From CATQHL01 sp965204655 (GTDB taxonomy: Bacteria > Actinomycetota > Acidimicrobiia > Acidimicrobiales > CATQHL01), in contig OZ241998.1 in the NCBI GenBank assembly GCA_965204655.1, positions 868,001-932,000 of the forward strand: a stretch of 64,000 bases of DNA, given 5' to 3'. Positions 53,683 through 62,300 of the stretch are shown here, one piece after another. The notes below the pieces were generated by a model. The model ran no database searches, had not been told where the DNA came from, and saw nothing but the letters and a program-made list of their open reading frames with translations. The stretch's first letter is position 1. Every line of letters starts with the position of its first letter. The position numbers and the translations under genes were made by a program.

Positions 53683-54957
53683 TCAGGAAGCCACGCCCAT
53701 TTGGTCGGATCTGTCCACCGGAACAAGACCTCTACGCACCAGGGTGGGGTTGGCCTTACTCCGCACCACTTCGGCAGTGATCTGGCAACTCTCCACGTCG
53801 CGCCTGCTAGGCAACTCGTACATGAGGTTCAGCAGAACTTCCTCGAGTATGGCGCGCAGGCCGCGGGCGCCCGTCCCCCTGGCCAAAGCCAACTCCGCTA
53901 CGGCTTCAATGGCGTCGTCGGTGAACTCCAAATCCACATCCTCATAGGCGAAGAACACCTTGTACTGCTTCAGGAGGGCGTTCTTGGGCTCTTGCAGGAT
54001 GCGCACCAAGGCGTCCTTAGACAGATTTGACACCGCCCCCACCACCGGCAGGCGCCCCACCAACTCGGGGATCAGGCCGTACTTCAGCATGTCCTCGGGC
54101 TGAACCATGCTGTAGAGCTCGCCAAGGTCTTTCTCTCCGATACCGCGCACGTCGGCGCCGAAACCCACGCCCTTGCTGCCGATCCGATTCTCTATGATCT
54201 TGTCGAGCCCGGCGAACGATCCACCGCAGATGAAGAGGATGTTCGTTGTGTCAATCTGAATGTATTCCTGATGGGGGTGCTTGCGCCCGCCCTGGGGCGG
54301 CACCGAAGCCGTCGTACCTTCTAGGATCTTCAGCAAGGCCTGCTGGACTCCTTCACCGGAAACGTCGCGGGTGATGGAAGGGTTCTCGCTCTTGCGTGCG
54401 ATCTTGTCGATCTCGTCTATGTAGATGATCCCCGTCTCCGCCCGCTTGACGTCGCAGTCCGCCGACTGGATGAGCTTCAGGAGGATATTCTCCACGTCCT
54501 CGCCCACGTATCCCGCCTCGGTGAGGACGGTGGCGTCGGCGATGGCGAAAGGCACGTTCAGGATGCGGGCGAGCGTCTGAGCCATCAAGGTCTTACCGCA
54601 CCCCGTGGGACCGATCAGGAGGACGTTCGACTTGGCCAACTCCACGTCCTCGTCGCCCGGGGAGCCGTCGAGATGCAGCCTCTTGTAGTGGTTGTAGACG
54701 GCCACCGAAAGCAGTTTCTTGGCACGCTCCTGACCGACGATGTAGTCGTTCATAAAGTCGTATATCTCCGAAGGCTTGGGGAGATCAGTGACGACTATTT
54801 CGGGGGACTTAAGCTCCTCTCGTATTATCTCATTACAGAGGTCAATACATTCGTCGCAGATGTAGACACCCGGGCCTGCTATGAGCTTCCTGACCTGCTT
54901 TTGCGTCTTTCCGCAGAAAGAGCACTTAAGCAGTTCGCCTTCGCCAAGTCTGGCCAC
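53683..54957 (-). CDS. clpX: ATP-dependent Clp protease ATP-binding subunit ClpX
   Basis: Unfoldase partner of ClpP. N-terminal zinc domain with CSFCGK...CDEC, Walker A LLIGPTGCGKTLMAQ, pore loop GYVGED, Walker B GIIYIDEIDKI, the second-region motif SRDVSGEGVQQALL-like TRDVSGEGVQQALLKI, and IPELVGRLPV. 424 residues. GTG 54957 has AGGTGA 6 nt upstream. Directly downstream of clpP on the minus strand. Confidence 0.96.
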   Translation of the reverse strand: MARLGEGELLKCSFCGKTQKQVRKLIAGPGVYICDECIDLCNEIIREELKSPEIVVTDLPKPSEIYDFMNDYIVGQERAKKLLSVAVYNHYKRLHLDGSPGDEDVELAKSNVLLIGPTGCGKTLMAQTLARILNVPFAIADATVLTEAGYVGEDVENILLKLIQSADCDVKRAETGIIYIDEIDKIARKSENPSITRDVSGEGVQQALLKILEGTTASVPPQGGRKHPHQEYIQIDTTNILFICGGSFAGLDKIIENRIGSKGVGFGADVRGIGEKDLGELYSMVQPEDMLKYGLIPELVGRLPVVGAVSNLSKDALVRILQEPKNALLKQYKVFFAYEDVDLEFTDDAIEAVAELALARGTGARGLRAILEEVLLNLMYELPSRRDVESCQITAEVVRSKANPTLVRRGLVPVDRSDQMGVAS

Positions 54958-55068
54958 TTGTTGTCACCTCCGGTTTCCCTTGGGAAACTATTTGTCGATA
55001 AGAGGGGTTGTTAGGGAAGAACCCTTCCCGATCACGCTGCCTTTGTGAAGCCTCCGTGGAAGTCAGCG

Positions 55069-55704
55069 TCAACTCACTGCACTAATTTTACGCTGTGGAG
55101 TCTCGATTTCCCTTGATTCGATAACGTCGTCTATTATCCCATACTCCATAGCCTCGGCGGCGGTCATCACGAAGTCGCGGTCGGTGTCCTTGCGTACCTT
55201 CTCAATGTCCTGCCCCGTGTGGCGCGCCAGCACCTCCTCTAGTTGCGACTTCAGACGCTGGATCTCCCGACTGGCTATCTCAATATCGGAGACCTGCCCG
55301 TGGGCGCCTGCGTACGGCTGATGGATGAGGATTCTGGAATGCGGAAGGGCTAGACGCTTGCCCGGGGTACCCGCCGCTAGCAAGACCGCAGCCGCCGAAG
55401 CCGCCTGACCGAAACAGATCGTGTTCACGTCGGGGCGGATGTACTGGAGTGTGTCGTAGACGGCAAACAGGGCGTTGATGTCACCGCCTGGAGAATTGAT
55501 GTAGAGGCTGATGTCCTTATCGGGATTTTCCGACTCCAAGTGCAGAAGTTGAGCGCACGTGAGGTTGGCCACTATGTCGTCGATGGGCGTACCTAGAAAA
55601 ACTATGTGCTCCTTGAGCAGGTGAGAAAAGAGGTCGAAGGCACGCTCGCCGCGCGCCGTCTGCTCGATGATGGTGGGGACGAGATGGCTTCTAGGGGGCG
55701 TCAT
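55069..55704 (-). CDS. clpP: ATP-dependent Clp protease proteolytic subunit
   Basis: Serine protease of the ClpXP complex. Catalytic Ser in FGQAASAAAVLLAAG, His in RILIHQP, Asp in DTDRDFVMTAAEA; oxyanion SPGGDI. 211 residues. ATG 55704 follows GAGGAG at good spacing. 9 bp after tig and 111 bp before clpX, the standard tig-clpP-clpX order. Only one clpP is seen here, whereas many Actinobacteria have two in tandem. Confidence 0.95.
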   Translation of the reverse strand: MTPPRSHLVPTIIEQTARGERAFDLFSHLLKEHIVFLGTPIDDIVANLTCAQLLHLESENPDKDISLYINSPGGDINALFAVYDTLQYIRPDVNTICFGQAASAAAVLLAAGTPGKRLALPHSRILIHQPYAGAHGQVSDIEIASREIQRLKSQLEEVLARHTGQDIEKVRKDTDRDFVMTAAEAMEYGIIDDVIESREIETPQRKISAVS

Positions 55705-55713
55705 TGGTACTCC

Positions 55714-57096
55714 TCAGGGTGCTGACGGCTCCGTTGCTGAAGACTCTAATCCCCCCTGCTCCTCGCCGCCAGATCGACTCTGCGACGCCAACAGGCTTTG
55801 CGGATCGATGGCGTTGCCGCTGCCGTCGGCCGCCTCCACGTGCTCCAAGAGCCATCTCAGCGCCTTTCCCTTGCTCAGGTCTGCCCGCACGCCCAGCCAT
55901 CCCCCCGATTGGTCCATCCGCCGTTTGATCTCCTCCAATTCAACTCCCGTCGCCTCCGCCGCACGCTGCGCCTCCGCCCAGAGTTCGGCCTGATCAGCCT
56001 CGATGCCCTCCGCCGCCGCAACCGCCCGCAGCCCTAGATCGATCCGCACTGATTCCCGCGCACCCGGTCGTGTCTCCTCCTCTAGGTCTTTCCTGCTGCG
56101 CCCCGATTGTTGGAGGTACTCGGAAAAGTCCTGACCCTGGCGCTTAAAGAATTCCTCTAAGTCGTTGAGGCGTTGGCGGACTTCGCTGTCCACGAGCGTC
56201 TCGGGAGGCTCCTCCACCACAAGCCTTGCCAGCGCCTTGAGGGTCTCTTCTTGAAGTTGCCGAGCGGCCCGCGCCTTCTTAGCGGACGTGATGCGCTCGG
56301 CTATATCCGCCTGCAGTTCTTCCACCGTGTCAAACTCGCTGCTTTGCGCCGCGAAATCGTCATTGAGAGGGGGCAGGCGGCGAGCGTTGACGGCTTTTAC
56401 GAAGATGCGGAAACTCAGATGTCCGGACGCCGCTGGGTCGGGGTGCGGCGAGCTGAATTTCAGTATGTCGCCGACCGAAGTTCCTCGGAGGTTCTCGTCG
56501 ATCGCCGGCACCACGCCGCCCGAACCCAACTCGTAGAGGTAGTCCTGGACGCAGAGGCTGTCGACTTCTTCACCATCGTGTCTGGTGTCAACGTCGATCT
56601 TGACGTGGTCGCCGTCGACGGCAGGACGCGCCACCTCCTCGAGTTCGCCGAACTGCGCCCTGAGAGCGTCCATCTCCGAGGCAATCTCCTCCTCAGTAGC
56701 TTCGGGGGGGTCTATCTCCACCCGTATCGCGTCGTAACCAGCCACGTTGACGTTCGGCCTTACCTCAACCACCGCTTCGTAGGAGACAGGGCCTTCTTCC
56801 TCACCGGCAACGATGTCTAACTGGGCTGTCGAAATGGCGTCTACGTCGTGACGCACCACCGCCTGCCGATAGGAATCCTCCAGCAGGCCTACGAGCGCTT
56901 GACGCCGGGCGTAGCCCGCTCCGAGGTGGGCCTCCAACACTTTTCGGGGCGCTTTCCCCACTCGGAAGCCCTTGATGCGCACCTGGCTTGCGAGTTGACG
57001 GAAAGTAGAAGCCAGAGCCTCTTCGACTTCGGTTTCGTTGAGCACGACCGAAATCTTGACCTTCCCTTCCTCTGCGGGCGCCAGGGTGCTTTCCAC
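55714..57096 (-). CDS. tig: Trigger factor
   Basis: Ribosome-bound chaperone. Signature IKGFRVGKAPRKVLE contacts L23; middle PPIase-like domain (DGDHVKIDVDTRHDGEEVD...ELGSGGVVPAIDENLRG), then long helical C-terminal domain. 460 residues with a Ser/Gln/Glu-rich tail. GTG 57096 is the apparent start. First gene of the tig-clpP-clpX block. Confidence 0.93.
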   Translation of the reverse strand: MESTLAPAEEGKVKISVVLNETEVEEALASTFRQLASQVRIKGFRVGKAPRKVLEAHLGAGYARRQALVGLLEDSYRQAVVRHDVDAISTAQLDIVAGEEEGPVSYEAVVEVRPNVNVAGYDAIRVEIDPPEATEEEIASEMDALRAQFGELEEVARPAVDGDHVKIDVDTRHDGEEVDSLCVQDYLYELGSGGVVPAIDENLRGTSVGDILKFSSPHPDPAASGHLSFRIFVKAVNARRLPPLNDDFAAQSSEFDTVEELQADIAERITSAKKARAARQLQEETLKALARLVVEEPPETLVDSEVRQRLNDLEEFFKRQGQDFSEYLQQSGRSRKDLEEETRPGARESVRIDLGLRAVAAAEGIEADQAELWAEAQRAAEATGVELEEIKRRMDQSGGWLGVRADLSKGKALRWLLEHVEAADGSGNAIDPQSLLASQSRSGGEEQGGLESSATEPSAP

Positions 57097-57170
57097 CCTT
57101 TGTATTCTACGAACAGGTTCTCCGGCATCGGATTCTCGCTGCCAGGGCCGGGTAGCCTGATTCTTCCCCC

Positions 57171-57241
57171 GCGGGCGTAGTTCAAAGGCAGAACCTCAGC
57201 CTTCCAAGCTGATGATGGGGGTTCGATTCCCCTCGCCCGCT
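57171..57241 (+). tRNA. tRNA-Gly (UCC)
   Basis: Acceptor GCGGGCG/CGCCCGC, D arm TAGTTCAAAGGCAGAA, anticodon stem TCAGC/GCTGA with loop CTTCCAA (anticodon TCC), T arm GGGTTCGATTCC. Discriminator T57241; CCA not encoded. Confidence 0.95.
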
Positions 57242-57433
57242 CGACTGCGTTTCCTTTCCCTCGATCCAAGCATCCCCCTGACTCCCCTTGCGTTCGGCTC
57301 TTCGCCTGCCCCTCTTCGCCTGCCGGCTCAACCCCTTTGCCCTCAAAGAAATAAAATGACCATGCTCCCTATCCGTACCGACACCTAGGTGACAAGAAAC
57401 CAAGGATTGATAAGAACCGCCACAGCCTCGTCC

Positions 57434-58018
57434 ATGCCAGCAAACGTCACTACCCAGAAACCCGGCCTCCCGGAACAATTTGAGATGCTGACGGAGAACT
57501 TTGATACCAAAGTCGACCAACTCTTCAATCGGCTGCGCGGACGCCCGTGGGCGGACAGGATGTTCTACACTGCCTCGCAGGTCGGCGACTACAGCCTCGT
57601 CTGGCACCTCGCCGCCGCCCTCGCAGCGCTGCTGGGCGGCAGGCGCGAAGAGTTCAACCTGTTCCGCGTCTCTCTGGTGCTGGGGCTGGAGTCGGCGCTG
57701 GTCAACGGGTTGCTGAAATCTCTGGTTTCGCGAATCCGCCCCGTCAGCAACGAACCTCGCCCCCACTACCTGCGCCAGCCTCTCACGAGTTCCTTTCCCA
57801 GCGGCCACGCATCGAGTGCGGCAGTGGCAGCAATTCTGCTAGGCGAAGCGAGGACGCCCTGCGGACGAAGGCTGCTCAAAGCGGCCGCTGCGGTCACCGC
57901 CCTCAGCCGCATCCACGTGAACATTCACCACGCCTCCGACGTGCTAGGCGGGGCCGCAGTGGGGTTCCTGGTAGGACAAATCGCCCGCCGCCTCTGGCCG
58001 CTGCCGCGGCATCCCTAG
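57434..58018 (+). CDS. PAP2-family phosphatase
   Basis: Membrane lipid phosphatase. The three motifs are present: KSLVSRIRP, SSFPSGHASS and SRIHVNIHHASDVLGG with the catalytic His. Two or three hydrophobic segments (VWHLAAALAALL, LLKAAAAVTAL, GGAAVGFLVGQIA). 194 residues from ATG 57434; GTG 57389 also in frame. Substrate unknown (undecaprenyl or phosphatidic-acid phosphates possible). Confidence 0.85.
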   Translation: MPANVTTQKPGLPEQFEMLTENFDTKVDQLFNRLRGRPWADRMFYTASQVGDYSLVWHLAAALAALLGGRREEFNLFRVSLVLGLESALVNGLLKSLVSRIRPVSNEPRPHYLRQPLTSSFPSGHASSAAVAAILLGEARTPCGRRLLKAAAAVTALSRIHVNIHHASDVLGGAAVGFLVGQIARRLWPLPRHP

Positions 58019-58029
58019 CCGCCGGCGGC
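58018..58029. terminator. GC hairpin after the PAP2 gene
   Basis: GCCGCCGGCGGC is a perfect 12-bp palindrome that begins at the PAP2 stop codon. No T-run. The following 140 bp carries a duplicated CCTTCCTCAAACC and otherwise nothing recognisable. Confidence 0.35.
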
Positions 58030-58167
58030 GCGCCCCTTCCTCAAACCACAAACCGCCTTCCTCAAACCGCTCTCAGAACCCTCGACCCTCACGCCCCCTT
58101 CTCTCCTGCGCCCGCCGCCGCTCCCCCCCCTTCTCGCTCTCATGCTCACTCCCGAGCCCGCTCCCCT

Positions 58168-58242
58168 GCGCCCTCGGCAGGATTCGAACCTGCGACCTTG
58201 GGATTAGAAGTCCCCTGCTCTGTCCCCTGAGCTACGAGGGCG
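58168..58242 (-). tRNA. tRNA-Arg (UCU)
   Basis: Minus-strand cloverleaf: acceptor CGCCCTC/GAGGGCG, D arm TAGCTCAGGGGACAGAGC, anticodon loop CTTCTAA (anticodon TCT) in a GGGGA/TCCCA stem with one mismatch, T arm GCAGGTTCGAATCCTGC. CCA not encoded. Confidence 0.93.
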
Positions 58243-58258
58243 ACTGAACCAGTCTACG

Positions 58259-58287
58259 CAGCGCCGGCAGGCAAGATAGCGGCGCTG
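58259..58287. terminator. 8-bp hairpin between tRNA-Arg and the HMG-CoA lyase gene
   Basis: CAGCGCCG (58259-58266) and CGGCGCTG (58280-58287) form an 8-bp perfect stem with a 13-nt loop. It lies downstream of the minus-strand lyase gene and just before the tRNA. No clear T-run; possibly a terminator or RNA processing element. Confidence 0.4.
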
Positions 58288-58373
58288 TCAAAAGACCAGG
58301 CGGCCACGCTTCCGTTCAAGCACCAGATCTCCCAGCGTCTACTCCGCGAGCCAGATCCGACCCCGGAATACCC

Positions 58374-59291
58374 CTATGCCCCTTCGGCAGGAAACCCTCC
58401 AGCCTTAGACAAGTAACCCGGCACGGAATGGCCCAGAACCTCCTCCAGCCATCTCGCCTCCGAACACAGCGATTCCAGGGAGAGTCCGCTGGAAACCCCC
58501 ATTCGGTTTAGCAAATACACCAAGTCCTCGGTAGCGATGTTGCCCGTCGCTGCAGGAGCAAAAGGGCACCCTCCTATTCCGCCAAGACTGGCGTCGAGCA
58601 CCGAAACACCTGCATTCAATGCCGCTGCGGCGTTGGCGTATCCAGTGTTGCGCGTGTTGTGAAAGTGCGCTCTCAGTCGAATACCGCCTGCGATCTCCCG
58701 CACTGCAAGCACCCGCTCCTCCACGTCGGTTGGTACTGCCACTCCGATGCTGTCAGCAAGCGCTATCTCGGCCGGCCCGCTCTCGGCGACTTGCGATACC
58801 AGATCCGTCAGCCTTTGAAGCGGAACCTCGCCCTCGTATGGGCAACCGAAAGCAGCCGCCAAGGTCACTCCCGCAGGGACTCCGCCGGCAGCGGAGGCAT
58901 CGGCGATTTCGGAATAGACCGCAACAGCCTCGGCGGTGTCCACCCCTTGGTTGCTTCTACAAAACGTATCCGAGCACACAACCACGACGTTCACTTCGTC
59001 CACGCCGGCCTCCATGGCACGATCCAGGCCGCGTCTGTTCATCACAAGGCCGATGTACCTCACGTCCTCCGAACGCGGCAGTTGAGCCATGACCTCCTCG
59101 GCGTCAGCCATCTTCGGCACCCGTCGGGGGTTTACGAAACTCGCAGCCTCCAGCCTTCTCACGCCCGCCGAAATGAGCCGCTCAATGAGCTCCACCTTGG
59201 TCTGGGTGGACAACTCGGCAGGTTCGCTCTGCAGGCCATCACGAGGAGACACATCCACAACTTCCACCCTCCGGAGGGGCGCTGTCGTCAT
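58374..59291 (-). CDS. Hydroxymethylglutaryl-CoA lyase family protein
   Basis: HMG-CoA lyase/DRE-TIM family, cleaving HMG-CoA or a similar 3-hydroxyacyl-CoA. VVDVSPRDGLQSEP (metal Asp and catalytic Arg), EAASFVNPRRVPKMAD, HFHNTRNTGYANAAAAL (metal His), and DASLGGIGGCPFAPAATGNIATEDLVYLL with the catalytic Cys. 305 residues. ATG 59291. Divergent from the decarboxylase/monooxygenase operon with which it shares a 149-bp control region containing an operator-like palindrome. Confidence 0.88.
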   Translation of the reverse strand: MTTAPLRRVEVVDVSPRDGLQSEPAELSTQTKVELIERLISAGVRRLEAASFVNPRRVPKMADAEEVMAQLPRSEDVRYIGLVMNRRGLDRAMEAGVDEVNVVVVCSDTFCRSNQGVDTAEAVAVYSEIADASAAGGVPAGVTLAAAFGCPYEGEVPLQRLTDLVSQVAESGPAEIALADSIGVAVPTDVEERVLAVREIAGGIRLRAHFHNTRNTGYANAAAALNAGVSVLDASLGGIGGCPFAPAATGNIATEDLVYLLNRMGVSSGLSLESLCSEARWLEEVLGHSVPGYLSKAGGFPAEGA

Positions 59292-59370
59292 TGTTGCTTC
59301 AGCCGCTCTCGCCGTTCTTCAAGGCCACTCAGTCTAAAGGACACAATTCTTCCCTGCTAAAGCTAGCGTT

Positions 59371-59397
59371 GTTCCCCACTGTGGAACAGCGTTCCAC
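59371..59397. promoter_or_regulatory. Three-half-site operator 1
   Basis: GTTCC (59371-59375), N7, GGAAC (59383-59387), N3, GTTCC (59391-59395). The last two form GTGGAAC-AGC-GTTCCAC, a 17-bp perfect palindrome. Located between the divergent HMG-CoA-lyase-like gene and the catabolic operon. Same arrangement, reversed, occurs at 62220-62244. Confidence 0.7.
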
Positions 59398-59440
59398 GAT
59401 CCCGCGAAACCCCGCCGTGAAGTTCCGCCAAGGAGAAACA

Positions 59441-60187
59441 ATGCCAGACGTAGTAGGTTACAGAGCCAAGATCGGAGTCATAGTCCCCTCTACTAACACT
59501 GTCGTGGAGTACGACTGCAACTCCCTTCCGCTGCCAGGCGTTACCTTCCACGCTTCTAGGTTCTACGTAGAGGCTCCGGATCTCAGCACCGACGACGCAT
59601 TCCTGTACTTTCTAGACAAGATTCGGGAGACCATCCCCGGGGCAGTCCGCGACGTCATGACCTGCGAACCCGACCACATACTCATGGGAATGTCAGCGGA
59701 GACTTTCTGGGGAGGGAAGGAAGGAAACTCCGCCTTCGCCGACAGGGTGAGAGAAATTTCCGGTGATCTGGAAATCACCTCAGGAGCGTCTGCCTGCAAC
59801 GCAGCACTGGAGCGGCTAGGCATCTCCTCCATAGCCTGCCTAACGCCTTATCAGCCCGTAGCCGACGAACAGGTCTACAACTACTTCACCGAATGCGGCT
59901 ACGACGTAAAGCGAGTACACGGTCTGCGGTGTCCCACAGCCACGTCGATTGCCGACGTAGAACCCCAGAGGCTCGATGAGGAACTAGACGCCCTGAACGG
60001 ATCCGACATAGACGCAATAGTGCAGTGCGGCACAAACCTCTCCATGGTGGCAACCGCCGAGCACGCCGAACGCCGACTAGGCAAGCCGGTTCTGGCCATC
60101 AATGCGGTCTGCCTCTGGCACGCCCTTCGCGGACTGGGAATCAACGACCGCTTCGACGGCTACGGAACATTGTTGCGCGAACACTAG
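59441..60187 (+). CDS. Asp/Glu racemase-superfamily enzyme, arylmalonate decarboxylase/maleate isomerase-like
   Basis: 248 residues. IGVIVPSTNTVVEYDC at the N-terminus; DHILMGMSAETFWGG corresponds to the first active-site loop and AIVQCGTNLSMV to the second, holding Cys196. Maleate isomerases have a Cys in each loop; here the first loop has Met-Ser, so only one catalytic Cys remains, as in arylmalonate decarboxylase. A pro-S decarboxylase of a substituted malonate is therefore as likely as cis-trans isomerisation. ATG 59441 has AAGGAG 5 nt upstream; the frame continues upstream but without conservation. First gene of the three-gene operon, 0 bp from the monooxygenase. Confidence 0.82.
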   Translation: MPDVVGYRAKIGVIVPSTNTVVEYDCNSLPLPGVTFHASRFYVEAPDLSTDDAFLYFLDKIRETIPGAVRDVMTCEPDHILMGMSAETFWGGKEGNSAFADRVREISGDLEITSGASACNAALERLGISSIACLTPYQPVADEQVYNYFTECGYDVKRVHGLRCPTATSIADVEPQRLDEELDALNGSDIDAIVQCGTNLSMVATAEHAERRLGKPVLAINAVCLWHALRGLGINDRFDGYGTLLREH

Positions 60188-61456
60188 ATGAGCGGTGAGG
60201 CGGACGCTCCGCAGGTAATCGTCGTCGGCGCAGGCCCGGTCGGATGCACGGCTGCGGCGGTGCTGGCGCTTAAGGGAATACGAACGACTCTCTTGGAGGC
60301 GTTCCCCGCGCTGGCGCAGGAACTCCGGGCTTCCACGTTCCACCCCGCCACCCTGGACCTGCTAGACGAGCTAGCCGTGACGGAAGAACTCATCCCGCAA
60401 GGTCTCATAGCCAGGAGTTTTTCCTACCGGGACCGCCAAAAGGGCGCCGTGGCAACCTTTCACCTCGACCTTGTGTCAGAGTTCACCAATCACCCCTACC
60501 GGCTTCAATGCGAGCAGTACAAGTTCTGCGAGTTGCTCGTTGACCGCTTCGGGCGGGAACCGCTCGTCACGCTGGAGTTCGGGCGCCGGGTAACCTCAGC
60601 AACCGATCATGGAGACCACGCCTCCGTGCAGCTAGCCGACGGTTCCAGGCGCTGCGCCGACTTCGTCATCGCCGCCGACGGGGCGGCCAGCCCGGTGCGC
60701 AAATCCCTGGGGTTGGCTTTCAAGGGCATGACCTACGAAGACCGCTACTTGGTGGTCTCCACGACGCACGAGTTCGCAAACGACCTCCCCGACCTGACGT
60801 ACGTGAACTACATAAGCGACCCCAGGGAGTGGCTGGTTCTGCTGCGAACGCCCTCTTCCTGGCGTGCGCTCTTCCCCATTCCTAACGACACCAGCAACGA
60901 AGAGGCTCTCTCCGATTCCGGTATCCAAAGCAGACTTCACGGAATCGTAGATTTGCGGGGCGGCTTTGATGTGGTGCACCGCACCATCTACCGGGTGCAT
61001 CAGCGGGTCGCCGAAACCTTCCAGCGCGGGCGGGTTCTGCTGGCAGGCGACGCCGCCCACATCAACAACCCCCTCGGCGGCATGGGAATGAACGGAGGCA
61101 TACACGACGCCATCGGGTTCGGGAAGCTAGTGGCAGGGGTTTGCGCTGGTGATCTGCCCGAGGAACACATAGGCAAAATGGCCGCACACCGCCGGGAATT
61201 GGCGATTGAATACGTGCAGAAACACACGCACCAAAACGCGGTCAACCTCGCAGCAGCCGACGGCTCTATGCGCAAGAAAGCCCTTGAGAAGATGGCTGCC
61301 ATGGCAACCGACCCTTCAGCAGCTCGCGACTACCTCCTCCAAGCCTCAATGCTCAAGGCCAAATGGCGCCTAACCGAAGTGCTTGCGGGAATAGCTGCCG
61401 ACGCTAAAGAGAGCAAGCCCTCGGAGGCTTTCCCAGAAAGATCGCCGGCAAAATAA
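60188..61456 (+). CDS. FAD-dependent aromatic hydroxylase (PHBH/6-hydroxynicotinate monooxygenase-like)
   Basis: Class A flavin monooxygenase, 422 residues. FAD-binding VIVVGAGPVGCTAAAVLALKG, the DG-type motif VIAADGAASPVRKSLGLAF, and the second FAD motif RVLLAGDAAHINNPLGGMGM. Uses NAD(P)H and O2 to hydroxylate an aromatic or N-heteroaromatic ring; substrate unknown. ATG 60188 begins immediately after the upstream stop. Lies between the decarboxylase/isomerase-like and the amidase-like genes, an arrangement reminiscent of nicotinate (nic) clusters (monooxygenase, maleamate amidase, maleate isomerase). Confidence 0.85.
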   Translation: MSGEADAPQVIVVGAGPVGCTAAAVLALKGIRTTLLEAFPALAQELRASTFHPATLDLLDELAVTEELIPQGLIARSFSYRDRQKGAVATFHLDLVSEFTNHPYRLQCEQYKFCELLVDRFGREPLVTLEFGRRVTSATDHGDHASVQLADGSRRCADFVIAADGAASPVRKSLGLAFKGMTYEDRYLVVSTTHEFANDLPDLTYVNYISDPREWLVLLRTPSSWRALFPIPNDTSNEEALSDSGIQSRLHGIVDLRGGFDVVHRTIYRVHQRVAETFQRGRVLLAGDAAHINNPLGGMGMNGGIHDAIGFGKLVAGVCAGDLPEEHIGKMAAHRRELAIEYVQKHTHQNAVNLAAADGSMRKKALEKMAAMATDPSAARDYLLQASMLKAKWRLTEVLAGIAADAKESKPSEAFPERSPAK

Positions 61457-61476
61457 ACCAGACGGGAGGAGATAAC

Positions 61477-62103
61477 ATGAAGGACACCGGATTATCAGAA
61501 GACTACAAGAAAGCAGGATTTGGCGGGCGGCAGAGTTTGGGCGAGAACCCTGCTCTGGTGATCGTGGACTTTGCCATGGCCTACCTGCAGAAAACCTCGC
61601 CTCTCTACGCCGGAGTGGAAGACGCCCTTGCTTCCTGCGAACGCCTGCTGGCGGCGGCTCGCTCTGGGAAAGTTCCAGTGATATTCACCCGTGTGGAATT
61701 CCAGCCGGGCGGCGCTGACGGCGGCGTCTTCTACCGCAAGGTAGCTGCCTTGAAGTGTTTCGACCGAGGCAACCCTCTGGCGGAACTGGCGCCGTCTCTG
61801 GAAATCCAGCCTCAGGACGTCGTCGTGACCAAACAGTACCCAAGCGCTTTTTTCGGCACCTCCCTTTCTTCCACGCTCACCTCACTGGGGATAGACACCG
61901 TGATCGTGGCCGGACTCTCTACAAGCGGATGCGTAAGGGCTACGGCGCTCGACGCCTGCCAGCACGGATACGTAACCGTCGTCGTGCGACAAGCCGTGGG
62001 AGATCGCAGCGACGCTGTCCATGAGGCAAACCTCTTCGACCTTGACGCAAAATACGCCGACGTCCTTGATGAAGAGGCAGTGATCGGCTACCTCCTCCGC
62101 TAA
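61477..62103 (+). CDS. Isochorismatase-family amidohydrolase (maleamate amidase/N-carbamoylsarcosine amidase-like)
   Basis: Cysteine hydrolase, 208 residues. Y-KAGFGG-Q and GENPALVIVDFAMAY give Asp31; VVVTKQYPSAFFGTSL gives Lys119; LSTSGCVRATALDAC gives Cys152: the Asp-Lys-Cys triad of isochorismatase-like amidases. The YKKAGFGG start is specific to N-carbamoylsarcosine and maleamate amidases rather than true isochorismatase. ATG 61477 has GGGAGGAG 6 nt upstream. Ends the three-gene operon; the 116-bp gap to the operator at 62220 is empty. Confidence 0.85.
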   Translation: MKDTGLSEDYKKAGFGGRQSLGENPALVIVDFAMAYLQKTSPLYAGVEDALASCERLLAAARSGKVPVIFTRVEFQPGGADGGVFYRKVAALKCFDRGNPLAELAPSLEIQPQDVVVTKQYPSAFFGTSLSSTLTSLGIDTVIVAGLSTSGCVRATALDACQHGYVTVVVRQAVGDRSDAVHEANLFDLDAKYADVLDEEAVIGYLLR

Positions 62104-62219
62104 ACCAACCCGAGTCGTTGCAGACCCTCGGAGATTGCGCGGCCATTCCGACAGCCGGCGTGTCAAAGCCCGAACGACTGAGAGCTGAACGACTGCAATC
62201 CGCCTGAAGACCGCGATGC

Positions 62220-62244
62220 GGAACAATGTTCCGTTGACCGGAAC
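62220..62244. promoter_or_regulatory. Three-half-site operator 2
   Basis: GGAAC (62220-62224), N3, GTTCC (62228-62232), N7, GGAAC (62240-62244); exact mirror of operator 1. The first two half-sites form the palindrome CGGAAC-AAT-GTTCCG. The N7 contains the -35 box of the promoter for the downstream gene, so bound regulator would control it. Confidence 0.7.
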
Positions 62245-62262
62245 GCTTGCATCGTCTATACT
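62234..62262 (+). promoter_or_regulatory. Sigma70-type promoter of the neocarzinostatin-like gene
   Basis: TTGACC (62234-62239), 17-bp spacer, TATACT (62257-62262). Best promoter match seen in the window. The gene start is 39 bp downstream. Confidence 0.75.
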
Positions 62263-62300
62263 GAGGCAACACCCAATAGTGGAGCGGAGGAGAATCCAAC

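Noticed and set aside
54673..55014. Plus-strand frame opposite the clpX start
   Set aside because: Antisense shadow of clpX.
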